From Parapedobacter pyrenivorans_A (GTDB taxonomy: Bacteria > Bacteroidota > Bacteroidia > Sphingobacteriales > Sphingobacteriaceae), in assembly GCF_041925275.1 (NCBI RefSeq), contig NZ_JBHEUZ010000008.1, positions 62,001-126,000 of the forward strand: 64,000 nt of DNA, written 5' to 3'. Both the position numbers and the translations under genes were made by a program. A model generated the notes under the pieces. That model saw only the letters and a program-made list of their open reading frames with translations. It did not search any database and was not told the DNA's origin. The stretch's first letter is position 1; each line of letters begins with the position of its first letter. Shown one piece after another: positions 16,292-25,009 of this stretch.

Positions 16292-18406
16292 TCAGGGGAG
16301 CGCAAATGCCACATAGCTATCCCCCCCGTGCGTACCGAGCTTCGTGCCGCCGCATGCTATGACGACATATTGCTTTCCGGCTATCGAATAGGTTGCCGGC
16401 GTGGCAAAGCCCGCTGCGGGCAGTTCGTATTGCCATAACAAGCGGCCCGTTTTTCGGTCGAACGCCCTGAACATATTATCCCGGGTAGCAGCGATGAACA
16501 AAAGCCCACCCGCCGTCACTACGGGCCCCCCATAGTTTTCGGTCCCTGTTACCGGGATGCCGCGCGCGGTCAGTTCCCTATGCTCACCCAGCGGTATCTG
16601 CCACATATGTTGCCCGGCATTCAAGTCAATCGCCGTGAGTGTGCCCCACGGCGGCGAAATTGCGGGGTAGCCGGCCCTATCCAGAAACTTGTTGTAGCCA
16701 TCAAACGTATAAGGTACTACCTCGCGTACATCTTCCCCTTGAGCAGATATGACTTCGGTCTTCTCTTCACCGAAAAGATAGCCGATGATGGCCTGTTGCT
16801 CCCGTTCGCTGATCTGCGTAAATCCGGGCATCATCCCTTTGCCGGCGGCAATAATGGTTGCGATTTCCGTCCGCGACATTTTTTCCTTCAGTCCCCGTAG
16901 CGCCGGATACCCACTTGTGGGGCTACCCGAAAAATCAGCTTGGTGGCAGGTAGCACAGTGGACAGTATATAGCTGTTGGCCGGTTATCACCCCGGAGGAC
17001 TTGGAAGGCGTCTGCGGACTGAGGCTAAATAGCCAGGCCATTTCGTTGGAATTGACATACATGATGCCGTCCGTATCGACGGCGGCACCCCCCCACTCCG
17101 CACCACCGTCGGCCCCCGGGAAAAGGATGGTCTGGTCCAGGTCTAACGGGTGATACAGCCCCTTATTGGCGTTGTCATATATCCGGAGAAGGGAATCGCG
17201 TCCCTCCGCGAAGGTATTGATGTCCGCTCGATCCAGCACTTGCCTCGCGAAAGGCTTCGGCAAACGCGGTATTGGCTGGGTAGGCCACGTCTTCTCGCCG
17301 GGTAAGGTGGAGGCCGGCACCGGCACTTCATCGATCGGGAAAATGGGAGTACCCTCGTCGCGGTCGAACACGAACACATGCCCCGACTTGGTAACCTGGG
17401 CAACGGCATCAATCTGTTTGCCGTCTACCGTGAGCGTTACTAGATTAGGTGGCGCGGGCAGGTCGCGGTCCCAGATGTCGTGATGCACCAGTTGGTAATG
17501 CCAAATATATTCGCCTGTCTCCGCCCGTAGGGCCAACAGGGAGTTGGCAAACAGGTTCTGTCCTTTCCGATTGCCCCCGTAGAAGTCGAAAGCAGCCGAG
17601 CCGGTGGGGACATATACGATACCCCTTTTCTCATCCAGGGCCATCCCTGCCCAATTGTTCGCCCCGCCTATTACAGGGTTCTCATATGCGTCACTGGGCC
17701 AAGTGTCGAAGCCCCGCTCACCCGGCCCCGGTATCGTTCTGAACACCCATTCCAACGCACCGGTGATGACGTTGAATGCCTGGATAAACCCGGGGGCGGC
17801 ATCCACGCCTTCACTCACCCGGATGGGCATGATAATCAAATCATTGAATATCGTGCCGGGCGTCGTGGAAACCACAAACTTATCTGCGGCGGCCGTGCCC
17901 AATCCCGACCGTAGGCTTACGCGCCCGTTATCGCCGAAGGCAGGTATAGGCGTGCCCGACTCAGGGTCGACCGCATACAACCATGACTGGAACGCGAACA
18001 TGAGCTGTTTCCGATCACCTTTCCGCCAATATGCGACGCCACGGTTCACATTACTCGGGCCGGTCCGCTCCGGGGCAAACTGCCACAGTTCCTCACCCGT
18101 GGCGGCATCCAAAGCAAAGAGGTAATTGGACGCCGTGACACCATACAACCGTCCATCTATAATCAACGGATTGCATTGCACTTGCCCGGTATCGCCCGTG
18201 TGGTAGGTCCAGGCTACTCGCAGGGACTGCACGTTGGTAGTGTCAATCTGCGACAATGCCGAGAAATGGTTACGCCCGTGATCGCCCAAGTACGTGGGCC
18301 AGCTCGCATCGCGGGTATGCCCCGATCCGCACCCCGCTAACACCCCCAGTATAAACCCGAAGGCAAAAGCTACGATTGCACGCTGTATGTGGACTGGACT
18401 TCCCAC
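16292..18406 (-). CDS. PQQ-dependent dehydrogenase lipoprotein with an inserted cytochrome c domain
   Basis: 704 residues. A lipoprotein signal ends at LAGC (Cys26). A quinoprotein propeller begins at WPTYLGDHGRNHFSAL and shows repeated tryptophan-docking motifs (ATGEELWQF, ITGALEWVF, KTGRLLWQY). A single-haem cytochrome c domain (about 475-560, CATCH at 484-488, axial Met probably in GMMPGF) is inserted before the last blades, which resume at PPWGTLTAIDLNAGQHMWQIPLGEH. It probably oxidises a sugar or alcohol in the periplasm and passes electrons through the haem. It starts 2 bases after the DUF6157-like gene. PQQ synthesis genes are not in the window. Confidence 0.9.
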   Translation of the reverse strand: MGSPVHIQRAIVAFAFGFILGVLAGCGSGHTRDASWPTYLGDHGRNHFSALSQIDTTNVQSLRVAWTYHTGDTGQVQCNPLIIDGRLYGVTASNYLFALDAATGEELWQFAPERTGPSNVNRGVAYWRKGDRKQLMFAFQSWLYAVDPESGTPIPAFGDNGRVSLRSGLGTAAADKFVVSTTPGTIFNDLIIMPIRVSEGVDAAPGFIQAFNVITGALEWVFRTIPGPGERGFDTWPSDAYENPVIGGANNWAGMALDEKRGIVYVPTGSAAFDFYGGNRKGQNLFANSLLALRAETGEYIWHYQLVHHDIWDRDLPAPPNLVTLTVDGKQIDAVAQVTKSGHVFVFDRDEGTPIFPIDEVPVPASTLPGEKTWPTQPIPRLPKPFARQVLDRADINTFAEGRDSLLRIYDNANKGLYHPLDLDQTILFPGADGGAEWGGAAVDTDGIMYVNSNEMAWLFSLSPQTPSKSSGVITGQQLYTVHCATCHQADFSGSPTSGYPALRGLKEKMSRTEIATIIAAGKGMMPGFTQISEREQQAIIGYLFGEEKTEVISAQGEDVREVVPYTFDGYNKFLDRAGYPAISPPWGTLTAIDLNAGQHMWQIPLGEHRELTARGIPVTGTENYGGPVVTAGGLLFIAATRDNMFRAFDRKTGRLLWQYELPAAGFATPATYSIAGKQYVVIACGGTKLGTHGGDSYVAFALP

Positions 18407-18408
18407 TG

Positions 18409-18819
18409 CTAGCGGCTAGACTTCATTGCCTTCACTTTCTTGACCATTGGGTCGGTCGAAAACCGCAGGTATTCCTCCGTTTCCATACCATAAAGTGCTA
18501 CTTTCCCTTTGCTATCGCTGTGGATACCGAACCCGTAGGTTTTCGTGAGTGGCGACGCGCGGAGGCACGCCTGTCCCTTTGAAAAAAACTGCGCCCTGGC
18601 CGACCGATATTCCGCCTCGGCCAACGCGTTTCGGTCGGCGTACACCTGAAATAAAACGTCGTCGGACGTGTATTGGTACGGGTGGCCAGCAATCAGATCA
18701 TATTGCATTTCAGCAACGGTCCTTTGGGCCTTACCCGGCGGTTTCGTTCCGGCAGTTGCTTTCGTATCTTCCGCCACTTCTATAAACGTGTCGAAGTAAT
18801 TTGAGGTATGTGTTTTCAT
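18409..18819 (-). CDS. DUF6157-like protein
   Basis: 136 residues, no signal peptide. The stretch HTSNYFDTFIEVAEDTKA...KTVAEMQYDLI-type core (here QRTVAEMQYDLIAGHPYQYTSDDVLFQVYADRN) and SPLTKTYGFGIHSDSKGKVALYGMETEEYLRF match what I recall of the DUF6157 family of small cytoplasmic proteins. Its function is unknown. It sits between the Gfo/Idh/MocA oxidoreductase (15-base gap) and the PQQ dehydrogenase (2-base gap), so it belongs to that operon. The family name is from memory; the reality of the gene is secure. Confidence 0.82.
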   Translation of the reverse strand: MKTHTSNYFDTFIEVAEDTKATAGTKPPGKAQRTVAEMQYDLIAGHPYQYTSDDVLFQVYADRNALAEAEYRSARAQFFSKGQACLRASPLTKTYGFGIHSDSKGKVALYGMETEEYLRFSTDPMVKKVKAMKSSR

Positions 18820-18834
18820 ACATGGCTGATTTTG

Positions 18835-20193
18835 CTACACACCCGGATGCAGCCATGGCGCCCGGTACGGCCTTTTCAGTAGTGCGGTCGCCTCGGGGTC
18901 GTCGATGCATATCTTTTGTTGCGGATCATAAGTAAGGGGCCTGTCTAACCGCATGGATAGATTGGCGAGTATGCAACTGGCTGATGAGATGTGCCCTTCT
19001 TCCACGTCGGCCACGGGCAGGTGGTCATTTTCAATGGCCGACAGCAGGTTCAGCATATGCCGCCGTGTGGCCGGGGCCACATGCAGCTCGATCCGGGGTT
19101 CGCCCACGTCTTCCGGGAAGGCTTCTCTTTCATACACCACTTCTTTCGTTATGCGCTCGCCTTTACCGACAGGGATAAACTCATATTTCATCACGCTGCC
19201 TTTCAGCGTACCCTTATCGCCATAAATGATAAATGCCCAAGGATACTCCGGATCGGTCGGGGTCCCCCACGTACGGTGCTGCCATACGCAGTTAAGCTCC
19301 TCGTATTCGAAAACAGCGGTCTGCGTATCGGCAATGGTAGATTTACCCCCTTTCTGCACATAGATACCGCCGGTGGCACTCACCCGCTTCGGCCAGCCGA
19401 GTTGCAACAACCAGCGTACGGTATCAAACATATGCACGCACATATCGCCCGTAATGCCATTTCCATATTCCATAAAGGTACGCCACCAGCTTCCATGCGG
19501 CAGTCCGTCGTAGGGACGTAGCGGAGCGGGACCCGTCCACATATCATAATCGAGAAAATCGGGAACCGGTTCCTCGGGTGGATTTCCATCACGCCGCATG
19601 TGGTAATAGCAACACATCTCCACGTGCGATACGTTTCCGAGCAACCCCTGGTCGATTATCCGCTCCTTGGCATCCATGAGGTGGGGAGTACTTCGCCGTT
19701 GTGTGCCTATCTGCACCTTTCTGTTGTATTTCCGCGCTGCGCTGCGTATCGCTTCACCCTCCAGCACATCCACACTAACGGGCTTTTGCAGGTAGAGGTG
19801 GGCACCCGCCGCCATGGCATCAATGGCCTGCCGCGCATGCCAATGGTCCGGCGTACCGATGAGGACAAGGTCGAACGCGTGGTCCGCCAGCATTTGCCGG
19901 TAGTCGGTATACAGCACGGGTACTTTACCCGACGCCTGCCGCTCACTGATCAATTTCCCAGCTTCTTCCAAGTGGTTATTATCCACATCGCAAACGGCGA
20001 TCACCTCGACATCGCGCACTTGGATAAGCCTGAAAAGGTCGCTTTTTCCGTACCAACCCGCCCCTATCAGGCCTACGCGTTTCACGCGGGGCGGGTATTC
20101 GGCGGCTAGGCCCCTTCCTTGCCAAGCGGAAAATGTCAACGCCGCTCCGGCACCTTGTATGAATGTCCTTCGGTTCAGCTGAAAACCTGCCAT
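18835..20193 (-). CDS. Tat-exported Gfo/Idh/MocA-family oxidoreductase
   Basis: 452 residues. The N-terminus NRRTFIQGAGAALTFSAWQGRGLAA is a Tat signal. A Rossmann fold follows (RVGLIGAGWYGKSDLFRLIQVRDVEVIAVCDVD), with the family motif LYLQKPVSVD (EKP-type lysine) and DLVLIGTPDHWHARQAIDAMAAG. The C-terminal half (DMCVHMFDTVRWLLQLGWPKRVSATGGIY) is the alpha/beta substrate domain. It is probably a periplasmic NAD(P)-dependent or tightly cofactor-bound sugar oxidoreductase. It leads the operon that continues with the DUF6157-like, PQQ dehydrogenase and EamA genes. Confidence 0.92.
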   Translation of the reverse strand: MAGFQLNRRTFIQGAGAALTFSAWQGRGLAAEYPPRVKRVGLIGAGWYGKSDLFRLIQVRDVEVIAVCDVDNNHLEEAGKLISERQASGKVPVLYTDYRQMLADHAFDLVLIGTPDHWHARQAIDAMAAGAHLYLQKPVSVDVLEGEAIRSAARKYNRKVQIGTQRRSTPHLMDAKERIIDQGLLGNVSHVEMCCYYHMRRDGNPPEEPVPDFLDYDMWTGPAPLRPYDGLPHGSWWRTFMEYGNGITGDMCVHMFDTVRWLLQLGWPKRVSATGGIYVQKGGKSTIADTQTAVFEYEELNCVWQHRTWGTPTDPEYPWAFIIYGDKGTLKGSVMKYEFIPVGKGERITKEVVYEREAFPEDVGEPRIELHVAPATRRHMLNLLSAIENDHLPVADVEEGHISSASCILANLSMRLDRPLTYDPQQKICIDDPEATALLKRPYRAPWLHPGV

Positions 20194-20252
20194 CTTTTCA
20201 TTGGTTTATCGTGTTCTACTTGGTAACTAAAAAAACGAAGATAATCTTTTTC

Positions 20253-20298
20253 TTAAAAAAATCCCCGGCCCACTTATCGAAAAATGGGGCGGGGATTT
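20253..20298 (-). terminator. Rho-independent terminator of rocD
   Basis: Arms 20259-20272 and 20285-20298 pair over 14 positions with one mismatch (core AATCCCCG / CGGGGATT), and on the minus strand the hairpin is followed by a run of seven T. It lies downstream of rocD and in front of the Gfo/Idh/MocA gene. The rest of the 227-base gap holds only weak short repeats. Confidence 0.75.
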
Positions 20299-20420
20299 AA
20301 TCATCTTCCCGGGAAAAGATGTCGCCCCCATGGGATTGGGGACTATCAACCTAAACCTAGGACCAATATAGGTATTTTATTGGCACCATCCAAAAATTTT
20401 ATTGAGAAAAATCTCATCCG

Positions 20421-21659
20421 TTAGTCCAGCACCGCCAGACTTGCCTCGATAATACCGATGCATTCATCCAGCTCCTTTTTGGTAATGACCAATGGCGGCG
20501 CGAAACGTATCTTGTCGCCATGAGTCGGTTTGGCCAGCAACCCATTGTCTTTAAGCACCAGGCAAAGACCCCAGGCAGCTTCCGGGTTGGCATGGCCAAT
20601 CACGACGGCGTTCAGTAGGCCCTTGCCCCGTACTTCTTTGATGCACGGATGGCCCAACGCCCATAACCGACCGCGGAAATAGTCACCCAACTCGGCGGCA
20701 CGCTCCGCCAGTCTTTCTTCCTTTATTACCTCCAGCGACGCGATGGCCACTTTGCAGGCCAGCGGATTGCCGCCGTAGGTAGATCCATGCTCACCGGGTT
20801 TGATGCACAGCATAACGTCGTCATCGGCCAACACCGCTGAGATGGGCATCGTACCCCCGCTCAACGCCTTGCCCAAGATAAGGATGTCAGGCCGAACCCC
20901 TTCATGATCGCACGCCAGCATCTTGCCCGTACGGGCCAGGCCGGTCTGTATCTCATCGCCTATGAAGAGTACACGGGCCCGCCGGCACAAGGCATAGGCC
21001 TTTGCCAGGTACCCATCTTCCGGCACATACACACCCGCTTCGCCTTGGATGGGCTCCACGAGAAAACCAGCCACGTCGGGGTCCGCCAACACCGCCTCCA
21101 ACGCTGCCAGGTCGTTGTAAGGAATCACCTCATAGCCCGGCATGAACGGCCCGAAACCGTCGCGCGAGGAAGCATCGGTACTGAAAGACACCACATTGAG
21201 TGTCCGGCCATGGAAATTGCCCGCCACCGTAACGATCTTAGCGCGGTTGGCCGCGATGCCCTTTTTGTCATACCCCCAACGGCGCGCCAGTTTGAGCGCA
21301 GTCTCTACCGCCTCTACGCCGCTGTTCATCGGCAATACCCTGTCATAACCGAAACACGCGGTGATGTACCGGGCGTATTCGCCCAGCAGATCGCTATGGA
21401 ACGCACGCGAGGTGAGCGTGAGCTTTTGCGCCTGCGCTACCAGCGCCCCCACAATCTTGGGGTGGCAGTGCCCTTGGTTCACGGCCGAATATCCCGACAG
21501 GAAGTCGTAATAACGTTTGCCGTCAACGTCCCAGAGATACACGCCCTCGCCGCGCTCCAACACAACGGGCAGGGGATGGTAATTGTGGGCACTGTATTGC
21601 AATTCTTTCTCAATGAACGCGCTTGCTTTTGATGATAAAGTGGTTGCTGTTAGTGACAT
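20421..21659 (-). CDS. rocD: Ornithine--oxo-acid transaminase
   Basis: 412 residues, typical for the family. Class III aminotransferase features: FLSGYSAVNQGHCHPKIV, MNSGVEAVETALKLARRWGYDKKGI, FHGRTLNVVSFSTDA, FLVEPIQGEAGVYVPEDGYL, IGDEIQTGLARTGKMLACDHE and the PLP lysine in LILGKALSGGTMPISAVL. It converts ornithine plus 2-oxoglutarate to glutamate semialdehyde and glutamate in the cytoplasm. It appears monocistronic with a terminator downstream. A -7 box ends only 4 bases before the ATG, so the mRNA may be leaderless. Confidence 0.96.
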   Translation of the reverse strand: MSLTATTLSSKASAFIEKELQYSAHNYHPLPVVLERGEGVYLWDVDGKRYYDFLSGYSAVNQGHCHPKIVGALVAQAQKLTLTSRAFHSDLLGEYARYITACFGYDRVLPMNSGVEAVETALKLARRWGYDKKGIAANRAKIVTVAGNFHGRTLNVVSFSTDASSRDGFGPFMPGYEVIPYNDLAALEAVLADPDVAGFLVEPIQGEAGVYVPEDGYLAKAYALCRRARVLFIGDEIQTGLARTGKMLACDHEGVRPDILILGKALSGGTMPISAVLADDDVMLCIKPGEHGSTYGGNPLACKVAIASLEVIKEERLAERAAELGDYFRGRLWALGHPCIKEVRGKGLLNAVVIGHANPEAAWGLCLVLKDNGLLAKPTHGDKIRFAPPLVITKKELDECIGIIEASLAVLD

Positions 21660-21663
21660 GTGC

Positions 21664-21671
21664 CAAAGTTA
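21664..21671 (-). promoter_or_regulatory. -7 box (TAACTTTG) of rocD, 4 bases before the ATG
   Basis: On the minus strand TAACTTTG-gcac-ATG. With transcription starting about 4 bases after the box, the transcript would begin at or next to the start codon. Confidence 0.5.
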
Positions 21672-21792
21672 ACACACTTTTGCCTAATTGCCGCATGCCA
21701 TGGATGGCAAACGCAGCGACCGCCATCAGCCGCATAACGTCATCCGATTGTCGTTTTTCGGCCCGCCCCATCCATCTTCCGTTTACATGCGT

Positions 21793-21800
21793 TACTTTTG
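21793..21800 (+). promoter_or_regulatory. -7 box (TACTTTTG) of the TetR gene
   Basis: Exact TAnnTTTG match, 34 bases before ATG 21835 and directly in front of the inverted repeat at 21804-21829. Confidence 0.55.
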
Positions 21801-21803
21801 CTG

Positions 21804-21829
21804 ACAGTGTTAGTTTTTTATCACACTGT
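21804..21829. promoter_or_regulatory. Probable TetR operator overlapping the transcription start
   Basis: ACAGTGT (21804-21810) and ACACTGT (21823-21829) form a perfect 7-bp inverted repeat with a 12-base spacer. The site lies where RNA polymerase would start, which suits autorepression by the TetR protein encoded just downstream. Confidence 0.6.
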
Positions 21830-21834
21830 TAGAA

Positions 21835-22434
21835 ATGGGAATATCAGAACGCAAACAGCGCCAACTCGAAGAAGTACGGGCCACCATCCTCAAACAATCG
21901 TGGCAGATTGTCGAAGAGGAAGGATGGGAGGCGCTTTCCATCCGCAAAATAGCAGATGCCATCGAATACAGCACACCGGTGGTCTATAAGCACTTCGAAA
22001 GCAAAGATGCCATATTGGAAGCATTCTCGCGCGAAGGCTATGACCGGCTTGCAAACCAACTGGCAACTGCCAAAGCATCCCAGGCATCCCCCGATAAGCA
22101 ATTGGAAGCTATATCGGCAGCGTATTGGCGATTCGCGCAAGAACACCCCAAGCATTACCAGATCATGTACGGCTTGGGTATCCCCACCTGCCAGATGGTC
22201 CGCGACATACCCGAAATCAGGCAAGTGAGCGACCTGCTGCATACGGCAATTGATGAAGCCATCAAATCGGGCAAAAACCCGGATGTGGATGGCCACCTGA
22301 AAGCAAAGACGTTTTGGTCTATCCTGCATGGCCTCGTGGCCATGACGATGATTTCAGCGCCAGGCGGACCGGAAATGGCACGCCGCACCCTCGACGATGC
22401 TGTGCAGGGATTCATCAAGGCACTCCTCAATTAA
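21835..22434 (+). CDS. TetR/AcrR-family transcriptional regulator
   Basis: 199 residues. The N-terminal helix-turn-helix is WQIVEEEGWEALSIRKIADAIEYSTPVVYKHFESKDAILEAF (about 20-62); the C-terminal domain carries the WHG-type segment (TFWSILHGLVAMTMI) seen in TetR_C_13/33-like regulators. It is probably an autorepressor through the palindrome just upstream. Downstream on the same strand are a nitroreductase, an aldo/keto reductase, a FrnE-like protein and a superoxide dismutase, so a redox or electrophile signal is a reasonable guess. I see no copy of the operator in front of those genes. Confidence 0.93.
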   Translation: MGISERKQRQLEEVRATILKQSWQIVEEEGWEALSIRKIADAIEYSTPVVYKHFESKDAILEAFSREGYDRLANQLATAKASQASPDKQLEAISAAYWRFAQEHPKHYQIMYGLGIPTCQMVRDIPEIRQVSDLLHTAIDEAIKSGKNPDVDGHLKAKTFWSILHGLVAMTMISAPGGPEMARRTLDDAVQGFIKALLN

Positions 22435-22491
22435 CATCCGAATTACCCCCAATCGCAATTCATTCATTTATCATTTAAACAATACGTATAT

Positions 22492-23124
22492 ATGCAATTA
22501 TTGGAAGCATTGAACTGGCGTTATGCCACCAAAAAGATGAACGGGCAACCCGTTCCGCAAGAGAAAGTAGACCAGATACTGGAGGCCGCACAACTGGCAC
22601 CGACATCGTCCGGTCTGCAACCTTTCAAGATCATCGTAATCACCAATCCCGGATTGAAATCGAAAATCCAGCCCATCGCAATGAACCAAAGTCAGGTAGT
22701 CGACGGGTCGCACCTGCTGGTATTTGCCGCGTGGGACAACTATACGGCCGAGCGTATCGAGGAAGTATTTACCCATACCGCCGCTGAACGGGGGGTACCC
22801 GCCAGTACGTTCGACGATTATTGCAACCGGCTCAAAGGCATGTACCTAAGCCGCAGCGCTGAGCGCAATTTCGAGCATGCAGCCCGGCAGGCCTACCTCT
22901 CGTTTGGGCTGGCTATCGCCGCAGCGGCAGAACTCCAGGTAGATGCCACACCAATGGAAGGGTTTGACAATGCCGCACTTGACGAGTTGTTGGAGCTACC
23001 TCAGCAGGGGTTGAAAAGCGTGACACTCCTGCCATTGGGCTACCGCGATACCGAAAACGACTGGTTGGTCAACCAGAAAAAGGTGCGCACGCCCAAATCT
23101 GTATTCTTATCGCAGATTGCGTGA
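22492..23124 (+). CDS. NAD(P)H-dependent nitroreductase (NfsB-like)
   Basis: 210 residues. FMN-nitroreductase fold: LNWRYATKKMNGQPVPQEKVDQILEAAQLAPTSSGLQPFKIIVI, QSQVVDGSHLLVFAAWDNY, AARQAYLSFGLAIAAAAELQVDATPMEGFD and LPLGYRDTENDWLVNQKKVR. The C-terminal KKVR(T/K)PK block is typical of NfsB/dihydropteridine-reductase-like members. It is a cytoplasmic flavoprotein reducing nitro compounds or quinones. It starts 57 bases after the TetR gene and could share its transcript. Confidence 0.94.
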   Translation: MQLLEALNWRYATKKMNGQPVPQEKVDQILEAAQLAPTSSGLQPFKIIVITNPGLKSKIQPIAMNQSQVVDGSHLLVFAAWDNYTAERIEEVFTHTAAERGVPASTFDDYCNRLKGMYLSRSAERNFEHAARQAYLSFGLAIAAAAELQVDATPMEGFDNAALDELLELPQQGLKSVTLLPLGYRDTENDWLVNQKKVRTPKSVFLSQIA

Positions 23125-23201
23125 CAGCGGGGCTGACTGACTTTTCACATACGGCACGGAAAAACAAATAACGGCTTATAACTGTACTATAAAAAAATAA
23201 C

Positions 23202-24155
23202 ATGGCAACTCAACGCACACTGGGAACATCCGATTTACGGGTTTCGCCTATTGCCTTCGGCGGCAACGTGTTCGGATGGACACTCGACCAACAGCAATCT
23301 TTCCGGATGCTGGACGCTTTCGTAGCCGCTGGTTTCAACTTTATCGATACGGCCGACACTTACTCCACTTGGGTGCCGGGCAACCAAGGGGGTGAGTCCG
23401 AAACCATCATTGGCCGATGGCTTAAGCTGCGCGGAAGGCGCGACGACGTGGTCATCGCCACCAAGCTGGGCGGCGACATGGGCGATGGGAAAAAGGGCCT
23501 CGGCGCCCGGTATATTCCCCAAGCGGTCGATGCTTCGCTGAAGCGGCTGGGCACCGATTACATCGACCTGTACCAAAGCCATTACGACGACCCCGAAACG
23601 CCCGTGGAAGAGACCATGGAAGCGTTTAACGCCTTGATCGAAAGCGGTAAAGTACGCCACATCGGGGCTTCCAACCTACCGGCCGGCCGCATTGTGCAGT
23701 CCAACCGCTATGCGGCGGAAAACGGCCTACAGGGCTACATCAGCCTCCAGCCGCTTTACAACCTCTACGATCGGCAAAAATTCGAAACCGAATACTTGCC
23801 CACCGTCGAGGCAGAAGGTTTGGCTGTCATCACGTATTACGCGTTGGCCAGTGGATTTTTAAGCGGGAAATACCGCGGCGAGGCCGATTTCGGCAAAAGC
23901 CCCCGTGGCGGGGGGATGAAGAAATACCTCGATGAACGTGGCTTCCGTATCCTGAAAGCCCTCGACCGTGTTTCGGCCGAGACAGGTGCCCCCGCAGCGC
24001 AGCTGGCGCTCGCGTGGCAACTGCATAAGCCGGCGGTCACGGCACCAATTGCCAGCGCCACCACCGACAAACAACTCCAAGACCTTGCTGCCGCTGCCAG
24101 CTTACCGCTGACCCGCGAACAGCTGGCCCTATTGGACAAAGCAAGTGCTTATTGA
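23202..24155 (+). CDS. Aldo/keto reductase
   Basis: 317 residues. The AKR barrel is shown by LGTSDLRVSPIAFGGNVFGWTLDQQQSFRMLDAFVAAGFNFIDTADTYS (catalytic Asp/Tyr), VVIATKLGG, KRLGTDYIDLYQSHYDDPETPVEETM (catalytic His) and HIGASNLPAGR. The C-terminal NADPH-binding part is APIASATTDKQLQDL. It reduces carbonyls with NADPH, cytoplasmic. It is the second enzyme of the redox group behind the TetR gene (77-base gap). Confidence 0.94.
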   Translation: MATQRTLGTSDLRVSPIAFGGNVFGWTLDQQQSFRMLDAFVAAGFNFIDTADTYSTWVPGNQGGESETIIGRWLKLRGRRDDVVIATKLGGDMGDGKKGLGARYIPQAVDASLKRLGTDYIDLYQSHYDDPETPVEETMEAFNALIESGKVRHIGASNLPAGRIVQSNRYAAENGLQGYISLQPLYNLYDRQKFETEYLPTVEAEGLAVITYYALASGFLSGKYRGEADFGKSPRGGGMKKYLDERGFRILKALDRVSAETGAPAAQLALAWQLHKPAVTAPIASATTDKQLQDLAAAASLPLTREQLALLDKASAY

Positions 24156-24181
24156 TCTTTTAATTTAGCTGTATATCCTAT

Positions 24182-24892
24182 ATGAAGATAGAAATTTGGT
24201 CAGATATCATGTGCCCATTTTGCTACATCGGCAAAAAGCACCTTGAAACAGCCCTCAAGCAATTCAGCGACGCCGAGGCCATTGAGGTGGTATGGAAAAG
24301 CTACCAACTGGATCCGCACATCCCGCGCAATCCCGAATATAAAAACACCTACCAGTATTTGGCGGAAAGCAAGGGTATGAGTTACGACGAGGCAAAGCAA
24401 ATGACGGCTGGGGTAGCACAGGCGGCGGCAAGAGCGGGCTTAACGCTGGATTTCGAACGGGCCGTGGTGGCCAATTCGTTCGATGCACACCGACTGGTGC
24501 ACCTATCCCAGACCCATGGGCTGGCCGACAGGGTGAAAGATAGCCTGTTCCGCGCACATTTCGCCGAGGGCAAAGACATCAACAACCGCGAGGTATTGGC
24601 TGCCATCGGTACGGCCGCAGGGTTGGCAGAAAATGAGGTAACCGCCTTACTGGACGGCGACCGGTATGGCGACGAGGTGGCCCACGATATCCGTGAGGCG
24701 CGCGAAATCGGGGTACGGGGTGTCCCATTCTTTGTATTCAATCGCAAATACGCCGTTTCCGGAGCCCAACCGCCCGATGTGTTTTCACAAACGCTGGAAA
24801 AGTCGTTCGCCGAATGGCGTGCCGACAACCCGAAGGTCACCCTTACCGTAACCGAAGGGCCTACCTGTGGTCCCGACGGGCGTTGTGAGTGA
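24182..24892 (+). CDS. DsbA-family oxidoreductase, FrnE-like
   Basis: 236 residues without a signal peptide, so cytoplasmic. The thioredoxin-fold CxxC is at Cys11-Pro-Phe-Cys14 (WSDIMCPFCYIGKKHLE), and the cis-proline loop is GVRGVPFFVFNRKYAVSGAQPPDVF; the inserted helical domain contains SFDAHRLVHLSQTHGLADRVKDSLFRAHF. The family (FrnE/2-hydroxychromene isomerase-like) acts as a disulfide oxidoreductase in polyketide biosynthesis or oxidative-stress tolerance. A second cysteine pair (CGPDGRC) lies at the extreme C-terminus. Gap to the aldo/keto reductase is 26 bases. Confidence 0.93.
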   Translation: MKIEIWSDIMCPFCYIGKKHLETALKQFSDAEAIEVVWKSYQLDPHIPRNPEYKNTYQYLAESKGMSYDEAKQMTAGVAQAAARAGLTLDFERAVVANSFDAHRLVHLSQTHGLADRVKDSLFRAHFAEGKDINNREVLAAIGTAAGLAENEVTALLDGDRYGDEVAHDIREAREIGVRGVPFFVFNRKYAVSGAQPPDVFSQTLEKSFAEWRADNPKVTLTVTEGPTCGPDGRCE

Positions 24893-24923
24893 TTTTTTTA
24901 ATGCCAAGGTGATAAAAGGCACC

Positions 24924-24950
24924 AAATCTGTGGGATAAATCCGCAGATTT
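24924..24950. repeat. Inverted repeat upstream of the superoxide dismutase promoter
   Basis: AAATCTG (24924-24930) pairs with CAGATTT (24944-24950), and the inner GGAT/ATCC extends the stem to about 12 pairs with one bulge. No T run follows, so it is a weak terminator for the FrnE-like gene; its position across the expected -33 region of the dismutase promoter makes an operator equally possible. Confidence 0.4.
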
Positions 24951-24963
24951 AAAAACAAATTTT

Positions 24964-24971
24964 TACCTTTG
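24964..24971 (+). promoter_or_regulatory. -7 box (TACCTTTG) of the superoxide dismutase gene
   Basis: Exact TAnnTTTG match, giving a leader of about 35 bases before ATG 25010. Confidence 0.5.
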
Positions 24972-25009
24972 GTTGTATTTAAGCTGTAAATCAAAATCTT
25001 TAATCCACT

